Notes under the pieces: model-generated
Database searches by the model: none
The model's input: only the letters and a program-made list of their open reading frames with translations
What the model was told of the DNA's origin: nothing
Shown here: piece by piece, positions 1-9,678 of the stretch
How positions within the stretch are numbered: the first letter of the stretch is position 1
Layout: each line of letters starts with the position of its first letter
Position numbers and translations under genes: made by a program
DNA from: Bacteroidales bacterium UBA5382
GTDB taxonomy: Bacteria; Bacteroidota; Bacteroidia; Bacteroidales; Dysgonomonadaceae
Direction: 5' to 3'
Assembly: GCA_002409745.1 (NCBI GenBank)
Contig: DHOU01000032.1
Span: 1 to 55,838 of the forward strand
Length of the DNA: 55,838 nt

Positions 1-14
1 CTCAAAAGCGGGTG

Positions 15-45
15 CAAAGATAAGGGCTTTTTTATTACGAACAAA
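15..45 (-). promoter_or_regulatory. Bacteroidota-type promoter directed out of the window
   Basis: On the minus strand TTTG (45-42) is followed after exactly 19 bases by TATCTTTG (22-15), the full Bacteroidota sigma-factor consensus. It points left, so it probably drives a minus-strand gene lying outside the window. Seen directly; the downstream gene is not visible. Confidence 0.7.
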
Positions 46-288
46 ATTATCTAATGCTTTTTTTCAATATATTTTTCACCTCCTCACTCCTAATAAGCTT
101 CAACAATCAGATTAAAAGCATTATGAACACATGAAAAAAAATCAATCTTTTTTTCAAAAAAACTCACCGGCATAAAATAAAACGGTCTTCAAACAAGGAG
201 AATCATAATTTATGACTATCTTGCGCCCGATTTACGAATAGATTATTTTTTGGTTATAAAATCGCAGAACATCGCCAAGACAGATCAA

Positions 289-2127
289 ATGAAAGGTATA
301 ATAAGACTCATAAAACGTTTTTTGCTCTCTTATAAAAAGTATGTAGTTCTTACTTTTGGTTTCAATATCCTCACCGCCTTCCTGAATGTTTTTTCATTGG
401 CGACAATTATCCCAATACTTCAAGTGCTCTTTAAAGTAAATACGGGCACTTATAAATTTATAGAATGGAACGCTCCTGGCAGTTCGTTTGTGGATGTTGT
501 TTTAAACAATCTGAATTGGTATGTGACGCAAATAATGGATATGTATGGCAATACCTATACATTAATGATTTTATCCGTTTTCTTGGTAATGATGACCATC
601 CTCAAAACAGGCACCGCCTATTTCGGATCGTATTTCATTATTCCAATAAGGACTGGCGTCGTGCGCGACATACGTAATCAAATTAATGATAAAATACTGA
701 AACTTCCCATCGGATTTTTTTCGGAAGAAAGAAAAGGAGATATCTTATCACGCATATCGGGCGATGTAAATGAAGTGGAAAACTCGGTGATGAGTTCGCT
801 GGATATGCTGTTTAAGAATCCTATTCTTATGCTTATTTATTTTATCACGATGGTTTTGTTGAGTTGGCAACTCACTTTATTTGTTCTCGTGCTTCTTCCT
901 TTAATGGGATATATTATGGGAACGGTAGGGAAAACCCTTAAGAAAAGTTCTTTCGAAGCCCAGAATAAATGGGGGGAATTAATGTCGCAAGTGGAGGAAA
1001 CACTGAGTGGATTAAGGGTGATTAAAGCGTTCAATGCCGAAGATGATATATCAAAACGGTTTCACAGCGGCAGCAATGAGTTCCGACGGATGTCGAACCG
1101 GATTGCGCGCCGGCAAAACCTAGCCCATCCCATGAGCGAATTGCTGGGAACTCTCACCATTGCGGTTGTGCTTTGGTTTGGCGGTTCTCTTATTTTAAAG
1201 GGTTCCACCATGATCGATGCCGCAACCTTTATTTACTATCTAACTATTTTCTATAGCATCATTAATCCGGCAAAGGAATTTTCGAGATCGGCGTATGCTG
1301 TCCAACGGGGACTGGCATCCATGGAAAGAATCGACAAGATATTGGATGCAGAAAATGAAAAATCTTACACCACCCGCAACACACCGTTACATTTCAAGAA
1401 AGATATTCAATATAAAGACGTGTGGTTTAAATATAATTCGGAGTGGGTAATCAAAGGAATCAATCTGCATATTGAAAAAGGAAAAACCATTGCGCTTGTC
1501 GGTCAATCGGGATCGGGCAAATCGACGCTTGCCGATTTGTTACCTCGATTTTACGATATTCAAGAAGGCGGGATCTATATCGATGATACGGATATAAAAG
1601 ATACCGGGTTGCAGGATTTGCGTTCGCTTTTCGGATACGTAAATCAGGAAGCTATTCTTTTCAATGATACGATATACAATAATATTGCTTTCGGCGCTAA
1701 AAACAAAACCGAAGCACAGGTCGTTGAAGCCGCCCGGATAGCGAATGCCCATGAGTTTATTATCGCCACGCCTAAAGGCTATCAAACGAATATCGGTGAC
1801 CGTGGGGGAAAGCTATCGGGAGGACAACGCCAACGCATCAGCATCGCGCGAGCCATCTTAAAGGATCCTCAAATACTTATTCTGGATGAAGCGACATCAG
1901 CATTAGACTCCGACTCGGAGAGACTTGTACAGGCAGCATTGGAACATTTATTAAAGAACCGCACCACGATTATCATTGCCCACCGCCTATCGACGGTGAA
2001 AAATGCCGACATGATTTATGTATTACAAGACGGACAAATCGTAGAGTCGGGCAAACACGACACCCTTTATGCTTTGGACGGTTACTATACGAAACTCTGC
2101 AAAATACAAGGAATTCTGAAGGCTTAA
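289..2127 (+). CDS. ABC exporter, fused membrane domain and ATPase (MsbA-like)
   Basis: This is a half-transporter of the ABCB/MsbA type, about 612 residues, acting as a dimer in the inner membrane. An N-terminal six-helix exporter domain (roughly residues 15-330) precedes the ATPase, which has Walker A GQSGSGKST near residue 405, signature LSGGQRQR near 510, Walker B ILILDEATSALD and the H-loop IIAHRLSTV. I chose the ATG at 289 because MKGIIRLIKRFLLSYKKY resembles the usual start of Bacteroidales homologues; an in-frame TTG lies at 250. Lipid A or another lipid is a likely substrate by family, but nothing here fixes it. It converges with the dehydratase gene that follows, 25 bases apart. Confidence 0.9.
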   Translation: MKGIIRLIKRFLLSYKKYVVLTFGFNILTAFLNVFSLATIIPILQVLFKVNTGTYKFIEWNAPGSSFVDVVLNNLNWYVTQIMDMYGNTYTLMILSVFLVMMTILKTGTAYFGSYFIIPIRTGVVRDIRNQINDKILKLPIGFFSEERKGDILSRISGDVNEVENSVMSSLDMLFKNPILMLIYFITMVLLSWQLTLFVLVLLPLMGYIMGTVGKTLKKSSFEAQNKWGELMSQVEETLSGLRVIKAFNAEDDISKRFHSGSNEFRRMSNRIARRQNLAHPMSELLGTLTIAVVLWFGGSLILKGSTMIDAATFIYYLTIFYSIINPAKEFSRSAYAVQRGLASMERIDKILDAENEKSYTTRNTPLHFKKDIQYKDVWFKYNSEWVIKGINLHIEKGKTIALVGQSGSGKSTLADLLPRFYDIQEGGIYIDDTDIKDTGLQDLRSLFGYVNQEAILFNDTIYNNIAFGAKNKTEAQVVEAARIANAHEFIIATPKGYQTNIGDRGGKLSGGQRQRISIARAILKDPQILILDEATSALDSDSERLVQAALEHLLKNRTTIIIAHRLSTVKNADMIYVLQDGQIVESGKHDTLYALDGYYTKLCKIQGILKA

Positions 2128-2152
2128 TCCGCCATGCAGTAATGACACGTTA

Positions 2153-4102
2153 TTATCCCTTTGCCGAGGCCGATTCGACCTTTTTATCAGCGGCATTCTC
2201 AAGTTGCCGGTCGACATCTTCGAAAGGTGAATTGATGCTATGGAACTCCGGCACTATTTCCTTCATTTTTTTGACAATCTGCATCTCGTCATATTCATAA
2301 GAAAGCTTGATCAAAGAATTGATTTGGTCACTGACTTCCGGGTATTCGTACTTGCGGACATCTGCAATCAAAATCTTCTCGTGATGGGTAGGCTTCGTTT
2401 TTTCTTCGTTGTTGAGAAGCTCTTCGTACAACTTTTCACCGTGACGCAATCCGGTAAATTCAATTTTCACATTCGGCGACCCCGATAAGCGAATCATCCT
2501 TTTGGCTAGATTCAATATCTTCACCGGCTTGCCCATATCGAATATATAAATTTCTCCGTTTTTTCCAAAGGAGCCGGCTTCCAACACCAATTGACAAGCT
2601 TCGGGAATAGTCATAAAATAGCGGATAATTTCGGGATGGGTTACCGTTACCGGACCTCCCTTCTTTATTTGTTCTTTAAATAAAGGAATAACCGAACCAT
2701 TCGACCCGAGTACATTTCCAAATCGAGTTGTAATAAATTGTGTTTTGTTGCGGCCTGTTTTTTCGAGATATTTCGCCAATGACTGAACATATATCTCACA
2801 AATTCTTTTCGAACAGCCCATTACATTCGAAGGATTTACTGCCTTGTCGGTAGAAATCATCACAAATTTATCGGCGCCATACTTAACGGCGAGGTCAGCG
2901 AGTATCTTCGTCCCGTTTATATTCGTCTGCACCGATTCGGAAACATTATCTTCCATCATAGGAACATGTTTGTAAGCCGCTGCGTGGAAAATATAGTGAG
3001 GCTTAAACTCCCGGAATATATTCTCCATGCGCGAAGCATTCGTAATATCGGCTACGACAATTTTCATCGGTAAATTGCGCCATTTCTCCTGAAGCTCCAA
3101 GCGGATATCATGCAACGGGGTCTCGGCTTGATCAATGAGTGTAACGCTAAAAGGATTGAATTTAGCCACCTGCCGTACGATTTCGCTACCAATCGAACCC
3201 GCAGCGCCCGTCACCAATATGCGCCGGCCCTGAATATCCGAAGCAATCTGCATCATGTTTATTTTAATAGGGTCACGAAGCAGCAAATCCTCGATCTGAA
3301 TATCCTTCAGTTGCGCACGGCTGGTTAAAGAACCATTCCATTCACTGATGGGGGGAGTGGTCATTAACGAAATATTATGATCGACAAAATTACTGAGCAT
3401 ATTCGTATCTTTAATCTCTTCCATCTTTTGCGGAGAGATAATAATGGTCTTCACATCTTTGCTTTCGAGAATACGGAATAAGCGGTCGTTATTGGCATAA
3501 ATATTCACACCGAGCAAATCTTTCCCGATCATATGCTGTTCATCCGAAATAAATCCCAATACCTTAAAATTAAATTCGCTATTGGCTTTTAACGCTTTCG
3601 CCACACTTATACCGGTTTCTTTTGTTCCATACACAAACACATTTACGGCTTTACTTTCCGTCCCTATCAGCGCTTCATATATTTCCTTGACAAAAACACG
3701 CGAGAAAACCATGAGCAAGACATTCAGGACATACGTCGCAAAAAACACTTCTTTGAAGAGGGTAAAACCGATATGGATATCCAGTAAAAGCACCGCCGAT
3801 AAAAAGGCAAGTCCGTACCCTAAACTCAAGGCATATACAATTCTTAACAAGTCGGAGAAAGACGAAAACCTTAAAATACCGCTAAACGTACGGAAGATGA
3901 TAAAAAACACGGTGTTAAATAACACAAGCAAGAAAGTTATCATCATACCATCGGCCCTTATAGTGTCGGTCAGGTCTTGGAAGCCGAAACGCAATACAAA
4001 CATAAATATACACGAAAAGATAATGATGAGGATATCTATTAAAAAGACGCTAAACCTCGATAATACCTTTTTATATAAATAGTTTTTTAAAATTTTACTC
4101 AT
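2153..4102 (-). CDS. Membrane-bound nucleotide-sugar 4,6-dehydratase (CapD/WbpM/PglF family)
   Basis: About 649 residues. Four N-terminal membrane helices (residues 10-130) and a CoA-binding-like Rossmann domain precede an extended SDR domain that opens with GAAGSIGSE near residue 297. The usual YxxxK pair is replaced by MGCSK near residue 427, after STDKAVNPSN. The Met-for-Tyr swap is characteristic of inverting UDP-GlcNAc 4,6-dehydratases such as WbpM and FlaA1, so the protein probably makes a deoxy-keto sugar for capsule, O-antigen or glycoprotein glycans. It lies 69 bases downstream of the cyclo-ligase gene on the same strand and could be read through from that operon. No other glycan genes are nearby. 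Confidence 0.9.
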   Translation of the reverse strand: MSKILKNYLYKKVLSRFSVFLIDILIIIFSCIFMFVLRFGFQDLTDTIRADGMMITFLLVLFNTVFFIIFRTFSGILRFSSFSDLLRIVYALSLGYGLAFLSAVLLLDIHIGFTLFKEVFFATYVLNVLLMVFSRVFVKEIYEALIGTESKAVNVFVYGTKETGISVAKALKANSEFNFKVLGFISDEQHMIGKDLLGVNIYANNDRLFRILESKDVKTIIISPQKMEEIKDTNMLSNFVDHNISLMTTPPISEWNGSLTSRAQLKDIQIEDLLLRDPIKINMMQIASDIQGRRILVTGAAGSIGSEIVRQVAKFNPFSVTLIDQAETPLHDIRLELQEKWRNLPMKIVVADITNASRMENIFREFKPHYIFHAAAYKHVPMMEDNVSESVQTNINGTKILADLAVKYGADKFVMISTDKAVNPSNVMGCSKRICEIYVQSLAKYLEKTGRNKTQFITTRFGNVLGSNGSVIPLFKEQIKKGGPVTVTHPEIIRYFMTIPEACQLVLEAGSFGKNGEIYIFDMGKPVKILNLAKRMIRLSGSPNVKIEFTGLRHGEKLYEELLNNEEKTKPTHHEKILIADVRKYEYPEVSDQINSLIKLSYEYDEMQIVKKMKEIVPEFHSINSPFEDVDRQLENAADKKVESASAKG

Positions 4103-4171
4103 AATTCAAGATTTAAATGACACATAAATATATAAGTGATTTGAAAACAAGAGCCGAAACACTTGCCCCCT

Positions 4172-4741
4172 CTATTTCATAATCATTTCGCTTTGAGTGA
4201 AGAGGATATCCATTTTGTAATCATCCTCACCAAACGGAACTTCATTAAACAGCTGAAAATTAAAACAAATACCGGCTTTTGGTGCGGAAATATCCGGCAA
4301 GAGACGATCATAGAATCCTTTTCCTCTTCCCAGGCGGTGCAACTTTCTGTCGAAGGCAACCCCCGGAACAATCACCAAATCGATATCACGGTAAGCCGTA
4401 AACCGATCTCCTTCCGGTTCCCATATCCCATACGTGGAACAAATCATCTTTTCGTCGCTCGTATAAGCCTTCAGCGTCAAGTCTTCACCGGTGACAACCG
4501 GCAACAGAAACTGCTTCGAATCGTCCTGTGTTTTTAAGAGCCAACGCGTGTCGACCTCATCGGGCATACTGCAATAAGCCAAGATACACCGGGCTTTTCT
4601 GAAAAACTCCGATTGGATTAGCATCGAAATAGTTTCTTGCGAAAAATCCGACAGTTGTTTTTCCGAAAAAGAACGTTTATACAAAGCTACCTGCTTTCTG
4701 AGGAGCTGTTTCGAGACCGATATCACTTCCGATTCAGACAT
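4172..4741 (-). CDS. 5-formyltetrahydrofolate cyclo-ligase
   Basis: 189 residues, the usual family size. It converts 5-formyl-THF to 5,10-methenyl-THF with ATP, returning stored folate to the one-carbon pool. N-terminal KQLLRKQVALYKRSFS matches the phosphate/folate-binding start of the family, and GRGKGFYDRLL (C-terminal third) is the ATP-binding signature. Its start overlaps the end of the S41 protease gene by 8 bases, so the two are translationally linked. Confidence 0.9.
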   Translation of the reverse strand: MSESEVISVSKQLLRKQVALYKRSFSEKQLSDFSQETISMLIQSEFFRKARCILAYCSMPDEVDTRWLLKTQDDSKQFLLPVVTGEDLTLKAYTSDEKMICSTYGIWEPEGDRFTAYRDIDLVIVPGVAFDRKLHRLGRGKGFYDRLLPDISAPKAGICFNFQLFNEVPFGEDDYKMDILFTQSEMIMK

Positions 4742-6362
4742 ACTCTCCCTTCACAACGGCCACCGGAGTAGCTTTGCCGGTTTCAATCAATTGAATTGCT
4801 TTTCGTATAAGAGGATCCTTTTTAAGGAAAGCCAAATAGAAAGCCTCCTCTCCAAAAAAGTTACGAACAATAAGCGCTTCCAATTGAGATTCTATCAACT
4901 CACTCGATTCCTGAATATAATAGGGCCTTCTACGAACGCCGTTGTTATCGGCATAGCTCACCACATTTAACAATAACGGTTGCCTCGTTAAATAATGATG
5001 CAACTCTTCCCAGTTATCAAACTCTTTGAGCTTATTGCGGTTCATATCGGAATAAATAATCGCATATTCCTGCAAAAGTCCTTTATTGACGATGGTGTTG
5101 TAATACGAATTATAACCAACCGTATCGCGGGGAACAAAAATATCGGGCATGATGCCATGTCCGCCGTAAACCATGCGTCCTCCAAGCGTTTTAAAAGGTT
5201 CCATGGTGCCCGTCGTGTCGACATTTGCATAATCCCCTTGCAGGTACCGATTAAGAGCCTCCATCTCATACTCTTGAAACTTGCCCCGTTGATAAGTGCG
5301 CTGAATAGAGCGTCCGGAGGCCGTATAATAGCGCGCCACAGTTAACCGCACAGCCGAGCCATCGGGGAAAGAGCGCTGACTCTGCACCAATCCTTTTCCA
5401 AAAGAACGCCGACCAATAATTAAGCCGCGGTCATGATCCTGAATAGCCCCGGCAAATATTTCGCTGGCCGAAGCGCTCAGTTCATCAATCAGAATCACAA
5501 TATCATCGTCTTTGCAGGTTCCGGTGCCATTTGCATAATTATCGGTGCGGGGAAAGTTCCGTCCCTCGGAATAGACAATCAGTTCGCCTTTGCCGAGAAA
5601 TTCATTCACCATGGCCACGACGATATCGAGCGGACCTCCTTCATTTCCACGCAAATCGACCACGAAGCCGCGCGCTCCCATACTTTTGAGCTTTGAAATA
5701 GCAGAAATAAATTCCCGGAAAGTATTAAAGCCAAAAGAGCCGATTTTTATAAAGCCCACCGCATCGCTCAGCATATAAGCAGCCTGCACGGTGCTAACCG
5801 GAATATCATCGCGTGTAATAACCAGATCAATGAGTTGGGGATTGTCGTCACGTACGACCCCCAGTTTCACTTCCGAACCTTTCTCGCCCCGCAAAGCCTT
5901 AAGGACTTTGTCGTTGTCGAGACCTTTTCCTACAAGAAGAGAATCATCAACCGTCACAATACGATCCCATTGTTGTATGCCGGCTGCTTCGGAGGGGCCC
6001 CCCGGTACGATACCGGTAACGACAATCGTATCCCTTAAAAGATAAAACGAAACGCCGATACCCGAGAAATGCCCTTCCAGATCGTTATTGACACGTTTCA
6101 TTTCGTTGGCAGAAATGTACACCGAGTGCGGATCAAGCTGTTGTACAATATTTGGGAGCGCCTCTTCAACCAAGAGTCGCATATTTACCGTATCGACATA
6201 CGAACGGTCGATATAATTGAGTAACGCATCAATCTTTCCGGCACCATCTATTTTTCCGGTATTGCCGAATTGAGCAAACCGGCTACCGATAAACAGTCCC
6301 AGGGCAATCCCTAACGCTACCCACAAAGGGAGCCATATTTTAACTTTCTTTCCCGAATCCAT
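4734..6362 (-). CDS. C-terminal processing peptidase, S41 family
   Basis: 542 residues with one N-terminal membrane anchor (residues 8-26), so the protease faces the periplasm. A PDZ domain (about 85-165, with GPSEAAGIQQWD) is followed by the S41 domain. The catalytic serine lies in SASASEIFAG near residue 295 and the general-base lysine in SFGKGLVQ about 25 residues later. Family members trim or degrade envelope proteins from the C-terminus. The start is 14 bases after the deaminase stop; the end overlaps the cyclo-ligase start, placing it in the nadC operon. Confidence 0.93.
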   Translation of the reverse strand: MDSGKKVKIWLPLWVALGIALGLFIGSRFAQFGNTGKIDGAGKIDALLNYIDRSYVDTVNMRLLVEEALPNIVQQLDPHSVYISANEMKRVNNDLEGHFSGIGVSFYLLRDTIVVTGIVPGGPSEAAGIQQWDRIVTVDDSLLVGKGLDNDKVLKALRGEKGSEVKLGVVRDDNPQLIDLVITRDDIPVSTVQAAYMLSDAVGFIKIGSFGFNTFREFISAISKLKSMGARGFVVDLRGNEGGPLDIVVAMVNEFLGKGELIVYSEGRNFPRTDNYANGTGTCKDDDIVILIDELSASASEIFAGAIQDHDRGLIIGRRSFGKGLVQSQRSFPDGSAVRLTVARYYTASGRSIQRTYQRGKFQEYEMEALNRYLQGDYANVDTTGTMEPFKTLGGRMVYGGHGIMPDIFVPRDTVGYNSYYNTIVNKGLLQEYAIIYSDMNRNKLKEFDNWEELHHYLTRQPLLLNVVSYADNNGVRRRPYYIQESSELIESQLEALIVRNFFGEEAFYLAFLKKDPLIRKAIQLIETGKATPVAVVKGEYV

Positions 6363-6376
6363 TTTACGTGTTGTAT

Positions 6377-6811
6377 TTATTTTTCTAATTCAACTGCCAG
6401 GATTTCAATACCTGCCCTTTGAAGCAGTTCAATCCCATCGCTCAAGCGGTACGCATCGGCATAGACCACGCGCGCGATCCCCGCCTGTATAATTAATTTG
6501 GCACACTCGATGCAAGGCGAGCTGGTAATATAAAGAGTGGCCCCTTCACTACTATTGTTCGAACGCGCCACTTTTGTAATTGCATTCGCCTCGGCGTGCA
6601 GCACATACGGTTTAGTGACGCCACCTTCATCTTCACAAATATTTTCAAATCCCGATGGCGTTCCATTATATCCATCGGAAATAATCATCTTATTTTTTAC
6701 GAGCAATGCTCCGACCTTACGGCGTTTACAATAAGAGTTTTCCGCCCAAATAAAAGCCATACGCATATAACGCTGATCAAGCAGTTCTTGTTTATCTTTA
6801 TTCGTATTCAT
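6377..6811 (-). CDS. Deoxycytidylate (dCMP) deaminase family protein
   Basis: 144 residues, a compact zinc-dependent cytidine/deoxycytidylate deaminase fold. The zinc site is visible as HAEANAI with the catalytic Glu and PCIECAK supplying two Cys ligands. An additional GYNGTPSGF motif is typical of dCMP deaminases, which feed dUMP to thymidylate synthesis. The N-terminus is short, without the kinase-like extension of ComEB proteins. It starts 6 bases after nadC and ends 14 bases before the protease gene. Confidence 0.9.
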   Translation of the reverse strand: MNTNKDKQELLDQRYMRMAFIWAENSYCKRRKVGALLVKNKMIISDGYNGTPSGFENICEDEGGVTKPYVLHAEANAITKVARSNNSSEGATLYITSSPCIECAKLIIQAGIARVVYADAYRLSDGIELLQRAGIEILAVELEK

Positions 6812-6817
6812 TTCGAT

Positions 6818-7663
6818 TTAAAGTGCTTTAAGACTCATATCTAAACTATCGACCGAATGTGTAAGCGCGCCTACCGAAATATAATCGACGCCGGCAAGGG
6901 CATACTCACGGATCGTATCAAATGTAATTCCGCCGGAAGATTCAAGCTCCACGCGGCAATCGACCAACTCCACTGCACGGCGCGTATTCGCGGGCGTAAA
7001 GTTATCGAGCATGATACGGTCGATACCTCCCGTACGCAAGGCCTCATCGAGTTCATCAAAATTCCGGACTTCGACCTCGATCTTCAGTTTTTTATTATTT
7101 TCTTTCAGATAATGCTGTGCACTGCGGATGGCCTTCCCTATTCCTCCGGCAAAATCGACATGATTATCTTTCAGCAGAATCATATCGAAAAGTCCGATAC
7201 GATGATTGGTACCTCCGCCAATCTTCACCGCCTGTTTCTCGAGCATACGCATACCGGGGGTAGTTTTTCGGGTATCCAATACTTTGGCCGAAGTTCCTTC
7301 GAGTTGTCTCACATATCGATGCGTGACGGTGGCAATGCCGCTCATCCGTTGCATGATGTTCAACACGAGGCGTTCAGCTTGTAAGATAGAGCGCACACTA
7401 CCCGACACGATAAAAGCCACATCCCCGCGATGGATTTCGGCTCCGTCGTTCAGAAAGACCTCGACCTGCAAATCAGGATCGACCCGTTGGAACACCTCCA
7501 GGGCAACATCCACGCCGGCCAATATGCCGTGCTGCTTAATTAAAAGCTTGGATTGTCCGATCGCTTGAATAGGGATACAACTGAGAGTGGTGTGGTCGCC
7601 ATCGCCTATATCTTCAGCCAACGCCAAGTCAATAAGCGCATCTGTTAATTCTGTTACTTTCAT
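6818..7663 (-). CDS. nadC: Nicotinate-nucleotide pyrophosphorylase (carboxylating)
   Basis: 281 residues, standard length. It joins quinolinate and PRPP to give nicotinate mononucleotide, CO2 and PPi in de novo NAD synthesis. The motifs DTRKTTPGMR, KQAVKIGGGTNHR and IEVEVRN line the quinolinate/PRPP pocket, and the C-terminal barrel holds IMLDNF and ESSGGI. It is the first gene of a leftward run nadC, deaminase, S41 protease, cyclo-ligase. nadA and nadB are not in the window. Confidence 0.95.
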   Translation of the reverse strand: MKVTELTDALIDLALAEDIGDGDHTTLSCIPIQAIGQSKLLIKQHGILAGVDVALEVFQRVDPDLQVEVFLNDGAEIHRGDVAFIVSGSVRSILQAERLVLNIMQRMSGIATVTHRYVRQLEGTSAKVLDTRKTTPGMRMLEKQAVKIGGGTNHRIGLFDMILLKDNHVDFAGGIGKAIRSAQHYLKENNKKLKIEVEVRNFDELDEALRTGGIDRIMLDNFTPANTRRAVELVDCRVELESSGGITFDTIREYALAGVDYISVGALTHSVDSLDMSLKAL

Positions 7664-7830
7664 AAAATATTTAAACGAAAAGCAGAAATATTTCCCGCTA
7701 TATTACGAACCGTACATTTTGTGATGCAAAAAATTCGTCATTCTAAAAGAATTCACAAAAGTATAAAATAAACAAGTATATTTGCAGGAATTAAATGCTT
7801 TTTTATTATAAAGACCGATTTAAGAAGAAA

Positions 7831-8304
7831 ATGAAGATTGTTTTTTACTCCATGGGCAAAGCCGATGATGCTCTTTTTGCTGCAGCCATCCATGCATACG
7901 GCAAGAAAATCAATTTTTATCTTTCTTTCGAAGCGGAAGTGTTGCCACCGGGCAGACAATCGTCTAAATTACCCCAAAAAGAGCAAAAAATACAAGAAGG
8001 CAAAAGTATCGTGCAAATGCTTCAGCCGGGAGATCATATCGTACTGCTTGATGACAAGGGTAAAGAATATACGTCGATGGAGTTTGCCCGATTTATTGAG
8101 AAGAAAAGCCTGTCGGTACCCAAACGGTTGGTGTTTATTGCCGGCGGACCGTACGGATTTTCGGAAGAAGTGTATCGTTTAGCGAACGAGAAGCTTTCAC
8201 TGTCTCGAATGACCTTTACTCATCAAATGGTGCGGCTCGTGTTTACCGAACAACTGTATAGGGCTATGACTATCTTACGCAACGAACCGTATCATCATGA
8301 ATGA
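7831..8304 (+). CDS. rlmH: 23S rRNA (pseudouridine1915-N3)-methyltransferase
   Basis: 157 residues, the usual RlmH length. It methylates pseudouridine 1915 of helix 69 of 23S rRNA on the assembled ribosome. The SPOUT knot region is visible as IAGGPYGFS, LSLSRMTFTHQMVR and the C-terminal EQLYRAMTILRNEPYHHE, which closely follows the family ending. An in-frame ATG at 7795 lies only about 4 bases from the start expected from the TATATTTG box at 7777-7784, so the ATG at 7831 is preferred. The gene diverges from nadC. Confidence 0.93.
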   Translation: MKIVFYSMGKADDALFAAAIHAYGKKINFYLSFEAEVLPPGRQSSKLPQKEQKIQEGKSIVQMLQPGDHIVLLDDKGKEYTSMEFARFIEKKSLSVPKRLVFIAGGPYGFSEEVYRLANEKLSLSRMTFTHQMVRLVFTEQLYRAMTILRNEPYHHE

Positions 8305-8334
8305 GGTAATGGAAGATAGAGATTGGAATGGATA

Positions 8335-8362
8335 GAGATTGGAGATTGGGGATTGGAGATTG
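8335..8362. repeat. 7-bp word array (GAGATTG x4)
   Basis: Four adjoining heptamers read GAGATTG, GAGATTG, GGGATTG, GAGATTG, with another GAGATTG nearby at 8319-8325. It lies between rlmH and the DUF2089 operon. It resembles the word arrays at 27840 and 55742. Seen directly; function unknown. Confidence 0.7.
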
Positions 8363-8432
8363 AGAAAAACATATAAACACCAACTATTTACTTAATAATA
8401 TTAAGTAATTTATCAATTTTATTGATTTTATA

Positions 8433-8463
8433 TTTGATTAAAATGAAAAACACCTTATCTTTG
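8433..8463 (+). promoter_or_regulatory. Promoter of the DUF2089/YIP1-like/hydrolase operon
   Basis: TTTG at 8433-8436, 19 bases, then TATCTTTG at 8456-8463, a full match to the Bacteroidota promoter. Transcription should begin near 8470, leaving a leader of about 8 bases before the ATG at 8478. It also rules out the in-frame GTG at 8463 as the start. Confidence 0.8.
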
Positions 8464-8477
8464 TGCAAAAAAAAGAA

Positions 8478-8744
8478 ATGATACTTCCGTGTAATTGTCC
8501 CAGTTGTGGAAAACAACTCAAAGTAAAAAGTCTGGTTTGTGAATCGTGTAGCACCGAAGTGACGGGACTATACGAATTACCATTGCTCGCGCGGCTGTCG
8601 CCCGCCGATCAGGACTTCATCATTAAATTCGTAAAATCGAGCGGGAGCCTCAAAGAGATGGCTAAAGAACTCTCCTTGAGTTACCCTACTGTAAGGAATC
8701 TTTTAAATAACATCATACTTAAAATGACAGAAAATGAAAAATAA
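8478..8744 (+). CDS. DUF2089-like zinc-ribbon/HTH protein
   Basis: About 88 residues. The N-terminus has two CxxC pairs (CPSC and CESC) that should bind one zinc. The C-terminal half (LSPADQDFIIKFVKSSGSLKEMAKEL then SYPTVRNLLNNI) looks like a helix-turn-helix of the kind in DUF2089 proteins, which are thought to act as small DNA-binding regulators. The start is set by the promoter just upstream. Its stop overlaps the start of the next gene by 11 bases, so the two are coupled. Target unknown. Confidence 0.75.
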   Translation: MILPCNCPSCGKQLKVKSLVCESCSTEVTGLYELPLLARLSPADQDFIIKFVKSSGSLKEMAKELSLSYPTVRNLLNNIILKMTENEK

Positions 8745-9672
8745 CTCATCAATCATTCGATTTTTCATCAATCCTTTTGAAAAGATTGCCGGCGGCAACG
8801 CATTATTCATCGGATTGATCATGATGGCCGCCACCTCTTTTACGGGAAGCATCGCCGGAGTCGCTTTCGACGGGGTAGTGGATGTACATCTCTATTTCCA
8901 CTCGTTCTTATACGGCATCACCGTTCAGGTTGTTTCGTGGATTGTCTTGGTGTTGATCTCGTGGATTGCCGCAAAGGCGGTACGCGCGGGACAGTTTCGT
9001 TTGGTGGATTTGGCGGGGACGCTGGCGTTTGCCGAAATGCCGTTTTTCTTTCTCGCATTCACCGGATTTGTGCCGGCGTTCCGGCGCATAGCCGATTTGT
9101 CATCCATCAATCTGAGCGCAATCTTTTTGTTCGCGCTGGTCACACTGGTTTTTATCGGGCTTTCGCTCTATTGGATGTACCGGGCATTTGCCGTATCCAC
9201 CAATCTGACGAAGCCGGTCCACATCATCACCTTTGTCATAACACTGTTTATCGCCGAGGCCGCAGCATTCGGTATCAATCAACTGGTCGTGAAAGAAGCG
9301 TTGGGAAACCCGCAAAAAGAAATACGCACCCAAGACCCTCTTACGGAACAAGAAGAGAAAGCATTAGCCCGAACGAAAGAAATCACCGGTTTTTTTGCTG
9401 AAAACGACATTAATGAAAGCATTACCTCGCTTTTTAACGACGAAATGCTTGCGCAATTGCCCGTAAAGGATTTAGAATCGACGTGGAACGGCTTACAAAA
9501 ACAATTCGGACGCTTTCAAGGCTTCGAAGACGACACGTCGGTTTCGACAAAAGGAGAGCTCGTAGTGACCGAAACAACCGCCAAATTCGAACGAATTTCT
9601 TTTGTTCTACAATTAACTTTCGATAAAAATACAAATATCAGCGGCTTGCACGTAAAACCGAAATTATTTTAA
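8734..9672 (+). CDS. YIP1-like membrane protein with DUF3887-like C-terminal domain
   Basis: 312 residues. Residues 20-195 contain about five hydrophobic helices arranged as in YIP1-type membrane proteins. The remainder (about 215-312) is a soluble alpha/beta domain resembling DUF3887, with a pattern like TSLFNDEMLAQLPVKDLE followed by a Gly/Phe turn and alternating strands. DUF3887 domains are often attached to, or encoded beside, secreted alpha/beta hydrolases, which is the arrangement here because the next gene starts 6 bases on. The molecular role is unknown; the family calls are by eye. Confidence 0.65.
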   Translation: MKNNSSIIRFFINPFEKIAGGNALFIGLIMMAATSFTGSIAGVAFDGVVDVHLYFHSFLYGITVQVVSWIVLVLISWIAAKAVRAGQFRLVDLAGTLAFAEMPFFFLAFTGFVPAFRRIADLSSINLSAIFLFALVTLVFIGLSLYWMYRAFAVSTNLTKPVHIITFVITLFIAEAAAFGINQLVVKEALGNPQKEIRTQDPLTEQEEKALARTKEITGFFAENDINESITSLFNDEMLAQLPVKDLESTWNGLQKQFGRFQGFEDDTSVSTKGELVVTETTAKFERISFVLQLTFDKNTNISGLHVKPKLF

Positions 9673-9678
9673 CCCAAA